From contig NZ_CP020892.1 in NCBI RefSeq assembly GCF_002163625.1, positions 2,418,001 to 2,482,000 of the forward strand: a stretch of 64,000 bases of DNA, given 5' to 3'. The stretch is from Pseudomonas sp. M30-35. GTDB lineage: Bacteria; Pseudomonadota; Gammaproteobacteria; Pseudomonadales; Pseudomonadaceae. Numbering within the stretch: the first letter of the stretch is position 1; each line of letters starts with the position of its first letter. The notes under the pieces were generated by a model. It was given only the letters and a program-made list of their open reading frames with translations, had not been told where the DNA came from and searched no databases. Position numbers and translations under genes: made by a program. Of the stretch, positions 61,225 through 64,000 are shown piece after piece.

Positions 61225-64000
61225 ATGGATCCGCAAAAAATGAACAACATCGAAGACATCTACTCGCTTTCGCCCACCCAGCATGGCCTGCTGTTCCACA
61301 GCGTGGTTGAGCCCGATTCGCGGGTGTATTACCAGCAGTTGAGCCTGGAAATGAATGGTCCTCTGCACTTGAGCGCGTTTCGCGGCGCCTGGCAGGCATT
61401 GATCCAGCGCCACGCTGTATTGCGCAGCGCCTTTCTCTGGGAAGACCTGGACGACGCCTATCAGGTGGTACAACAAGAAGTGGCATTGCCCCTGACCGAA
61501 CTGGACTGGCAAGACCGCGCCGAGCCGCAGGCCGCGCTCGAACAGTTGGCGCTGGAGCAACGGGCGCAACCCCTTGAGTTGAATGAATCACCGCTAATGC
61601 GCGTCTGCCTAGTGCGTTTGGCCCCCGAACGCTGGCACCTGGTCTGGACCTTCCATCACATACTTATGGACGGCTGGAGCGTAAGCATCGCCGTTCAGGA
61701 ATGGCTGGCTCTGTACTACGAACAAGCCCATTCACGCCCCGCCAACCTGCCAACGACCCGCCCTTACCGGGACTACATCGCCTGGCTGGCGGAACAGGAC
61801 ATGACTGCCACCGAAGGCTTCTGGCGCGATCAGTTGCAAGAGGTCAGCGAGCCGACCCCGCTGCCCAACTTTGCCGTACGCCAAGCAGCACCGGCCGGGG
61901 CGCCCTTCGCCGAACGTGAAAGCCTGCTGACGGCCAGCGAAACCGAGCAGTTATCTCACTTCGCCCGCCAAAACGACCTGACCATCAACACGCTGATCCA
62001 AGGCGCCTGGGCACTGCTGCTCGGCCAACATGCCGGGCGTGACGATGTGGTCTATGGCGTCACTGTCGCCGGTCGTCCCGAGAATCTGGCGGCGGTGGAT
62101 AACACCGTGGGGCTGTTCATCAATACCCTGCCGTTGCGCGTGCAATGGGCTGACGGACCAACGCTGGTGAACTGGTTGCAACAGTTGCAGCAAACCAACA
62201 GCGACTTGCGTCATCACGCTTACCTGCCGCTGGGCAAACTCAAGTCGATGACAAGCATTGCCGCTGAACAGGCGCTGTTCGACTCGATTCTGGTGTTCGA
62301 GAACTTCCCGGTCACTGACGCGCTCAACCAGGACACTGGCGGCCTTAGCTTCAAGGCACCGAGCAGCGACCAGCAGGCCGATGGCATCACCCTCACCCAA
62401 GGCCGCAACCATTTCCCGCTGTCGTTGATCGTGGTGCCGGACAAGCAGTTGCACTACCTGATCAGCTACAACCGCGCACGCTTCAGCGATGCCGAGATCG
62501 CGGTATTGTCAGCACAGTTGCGCGACATCCTGTTGGCGATGACGGCGCAAGCACAATGCCCGGTTGGTGAGTTGCAGTGGCTCAGTCCTGAGGAGCATCA
62601 ACGCCTGCTCATACAAGGGCGCGGAACGCAGTTGCCGGTGCCTCAGGTCTGCCTGCATCAGCGTTTCGAGCAACACGCTGCGGCTAATCCCGAACACCTG
62701 GCGATCCGTGATTGCAAAGTGGCGCTCACCTACGGGGAACTGGACCAGCAGGCTAACCGCCTCAGCCAATACCTGCGCGCCCAAGGCATCGGCCATGACA
62801 GCGTGGTGGCCCTTGCCCTGGAACGCAGCACTGAGTTTGTGATTGCCCTACTGGCGACCTTAAAGGCCGGCGCGGCCTATCTACCGCTGGATATCAAACA
62901 GCCCGCCGGGCGTTTGGCCGATGTCCTGGATGACAGTCGCGCCGCGCTGCTGATCGGTGCCGCGCCATCGCCACTGCTCAAGGGCCTGGCCGAACACACG
63001 TCTGCACTCTGGCTGACGGAACAGGCGCAGGTCATCGCCACGCAGCCAGACACCCCGCCCGCGGTGGCGCACAGCCCAAGCGATGCCGCCTATGTGATCT
63101 ACACCTCGGGCTCAACCGGCACCCCCAAAGGCGTGGTGGTCGAGCATCAATCCATCGTTGATTACCTGACAGCGGTGCAGACCGTCCTCAATCCGCCGTC
63201 GACAGCTCGTTATGGCTTGCTGTCCAGCGTCGCGGCAGACCTGGGTCACACCCAACTGTTCGGTGCCCTGTGCAGCGGCGCGAGCCTATTGTTGGTGGAT
63301 GAAGAAGTCGGTTTCAGCCCGCTGGCACTGGCCGACCTCTTCGACCAGCACCCGCTGGATGTGCTGAAAATAACCCCAAGCCATCTGGCCGGGTTACTGC
63401 AGGCACTTCCCGATGCACGCCTGTTGCCTCGTGCCCTGCTGGTCTTTGGTGGCGACGCCCTTAGCCCGGCGTTGCTGGAACAGGTCAACCGCCTTGCGCC
63501 GGGGCTCAGGGTGCTCAACCACTACGGGCCGAGCGAAGCGACGGTTGGTGCGATTGCCAGCGAACTGAGCGCAGGCCTGCGCAGCATTGCCCTTGGTCGA
63601 CCGCTGCCCAACCGGCAACTGCGGGTGGTCGACGTTAATGGTCATCCGGTGCCAACCGGAGTATCAGGCGAACTGTTGATCGAGGGTGCTCTGGCCCGGG
63701 GCTACCTGCACCGGCCTGATCTGACTGCCGAACGCTTCCAGCTTGATGATAACCAGCAACGCTGGTACCGAACCGGTGACCGCGTGCGCTGGCAGGTGGA
63801 CGGCCAGCTGGCGTTTATCGGCCGGGTCGACAGTCAGGTCAAGATCCGTGGCAATCGCCTGGAACTGGGCGAAGTCGAAGCCCAGATCAAGCGCCTGTCG
63901 CCGCTGATTGAACAGGCTCTGGTACGCGCCGTGGAACTGGATGGCAACCTGCGATTGGTGGCCTATCTGGTCGCCAGCCAGTCGCTTTCGGCCACCAAAC
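61225..64000 (+). CDS. NRPS, C-A (Asp-type)..., continues past window edge
   Basis: Open to the end of the window (925 codons). The C domain at about 1-450 has WTFHHILMDGWSVS, an intact HHxxxDG; it follows an epimerase module, so it should accept a D-residue. The A domain starts near 475 with YVIYTSGSTGTPKGVVVE. Pocket code read from 63220-63550 is DLTKVGHVGK, matching the Asp code DLTKVGHIGK. Asp here is a likely site of beta-hydroxylation, giving a bidentate iron ligand. ATG at 61225 is used; a second ATG at 61240 (MNNIEDIYSLSP) has a GGAT upstream and is an equal choice. Confidence 0.9.
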   Translation, partial: MDPQKMNNIEDIYSLSPTQHGLLFHSVVEPDSRVYYQQLSLEMNGPLHLSAFRGAWQALIQRHAVLRSAFLWEDLDDAYQVVQQEVALPLTELDWQDRAEPQAALEQLALEQRAQPLELNESPLMRVCLVRLAPERWHLVWTFHHILMDGWSVSIAVQEWLALYYEQAHSRPANLPTTRPYRDYIAWLAEQDMTATEGFWRDQLQEVSEPTPLPNFAVRQAAPAGAPFAERESLLTASETEQLSHFARQNDLTINTLIQGAWALLLGQHAGRDDVVYGVTVAGRPENLAAVDNTVGLFINTLPLRVQWADGPTLVNWLQQLQQTNSDLRHHAYLPLGKLKSMTSIAAEQALFDSILVFENFPVTDALNQDTGGLSFKAPSSDQQADGITLTQGRNHFPLSLIVVPDKQLHYLISYNRARFSDAEIAVLSAQLRDILLAMTAQAQCPVGELQWLSPEEHQRLLIQGRGTQLPVPQVCLHQRFEQHAAANPEHLAIRDCKVALTYGELDQQANRLSQYLRAQGIGHDSVVALALERSTEFVIALLATLKAGAAYLPLDIKQPAGRLADVLDDSRAALLIGAAPSPLLKGLAEHTSALWLTEQAQVIATQPDTPPAVAHSPSDAAYVIYTSGSTGTPKGVVVEHQSIVDYLTAVQTVLNPPSTARYGLLSSVAADLGHTQLFGALCSGASLLLVDEEVGFSPLALADLFDQHPLDVLKITPSHLAGLLQALPDARLLPRALLVFGGDALSPALLEQVNRLAPGLRVLNHYGPSEATVGAIASELSAGLRSIALGRPLPNRQLRVVDVNGHPVPTGVSGELLIEGALARGYLHRPDLTAERFQLDDNQQRWYRTGDRVRWQVDGQLAFIGRVDSQVKIRGNRLELGEVEAQIKRLSPLIEQALVRAVELDGNLRLVAYLVASQSLSATK

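Noticed and set aside
33310..64000. Pyoverdine gene cluster
   Set aside because: Dab aminotransferase and thioesterase resemble PvdH/PvdG, but the starter is FAAL-ACP-C without a chromophore module and no PvdS-type promoter was found.

Overview
The window looks like the chromosomal replication terminus of a fluorescent Pseudomonas. Three things support this: a near-exact Pseudomonas-type dif site at 10472-10499; a fatty-acylated NRPS siderophore cluster of the corrugatin/histicorrugatin kind; and typical Pseudomonas accessory genes (FolE2 with a Zur-like box, MocR, OxyR, SoxR, several GcvA-type LysR proteins).

Layout. (1) 1-10100 is a metal and redox stress segment. It holds a partial folE2, a DsbD/ScsB-type thiol transporter behind a tandem-thioredoxin TlpA-like protein, a divergent MocR regulator, a catalase-peroxidase with a signal peptide, and an OxyR-type regulator with an unusual insertion. 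(2) 10472-25072 is dif followed by two head-to-tail copies (period 7293 bp) of a complete filamentous phage (inovirus). I see no difference between the copies. Each has a gene II/X replication protein, ssDNA-binding protein, small coat proteins, a 50-residue major coat protein, a Cys-rich adhesin, a pVI-like protein and Zot, then four tiny coupled genes, a divergent small DNA-binding protein, and a non-coding block with a large stem-loop and a CTX-phi-like folded attP hairpin. (3) 25073-25570 is a decayed stub of a third, related element. (4) 25661-33280 is mixed accessory DNA: EamA exporter, two LysR regulators, GST, HxlR with an NmrA-like reductase, a photolyase fragment, and SoxR with a SoxR box in front of a RidA gene. 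(5) 33310-64000 is a siderophore locus that runs off the right edge.

How the parts work. The phage array fits XerC/XerD-dependent insertion of single-stranded phage DNA into dif. Every insertion rebuilds dif on the left, so the newest copy is next to dif and the oldest (the stub) is farthest away. Tandem copies would allow phage production by replication from one origin to the next without excision.

In the siderophore locus a fatty acyl-AMP ligase protein (FAAL-ACP-C) starts the chain. A module with a degenerate condensation ('interface'-like) domain and a His-type pocket follows. A four-module protein (Dab, unassigned, Ser, Ser, then epimerase) comes next, then a module with an Asp pocket, cut by the window end. 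Two TauD/SyrP-like oxygenases fit beta-hydroxylation of His and Asp. A Dab aminotransferase, type II thioesterase and TonB-dependent receptor complete the visible set, with two Fur-like boxes. Predicted product so far: acyl-(OH)His-Dab-X-Ser-D-Ser-(OH)Asp-...

All calls come from reading the sequence; no database search was run.
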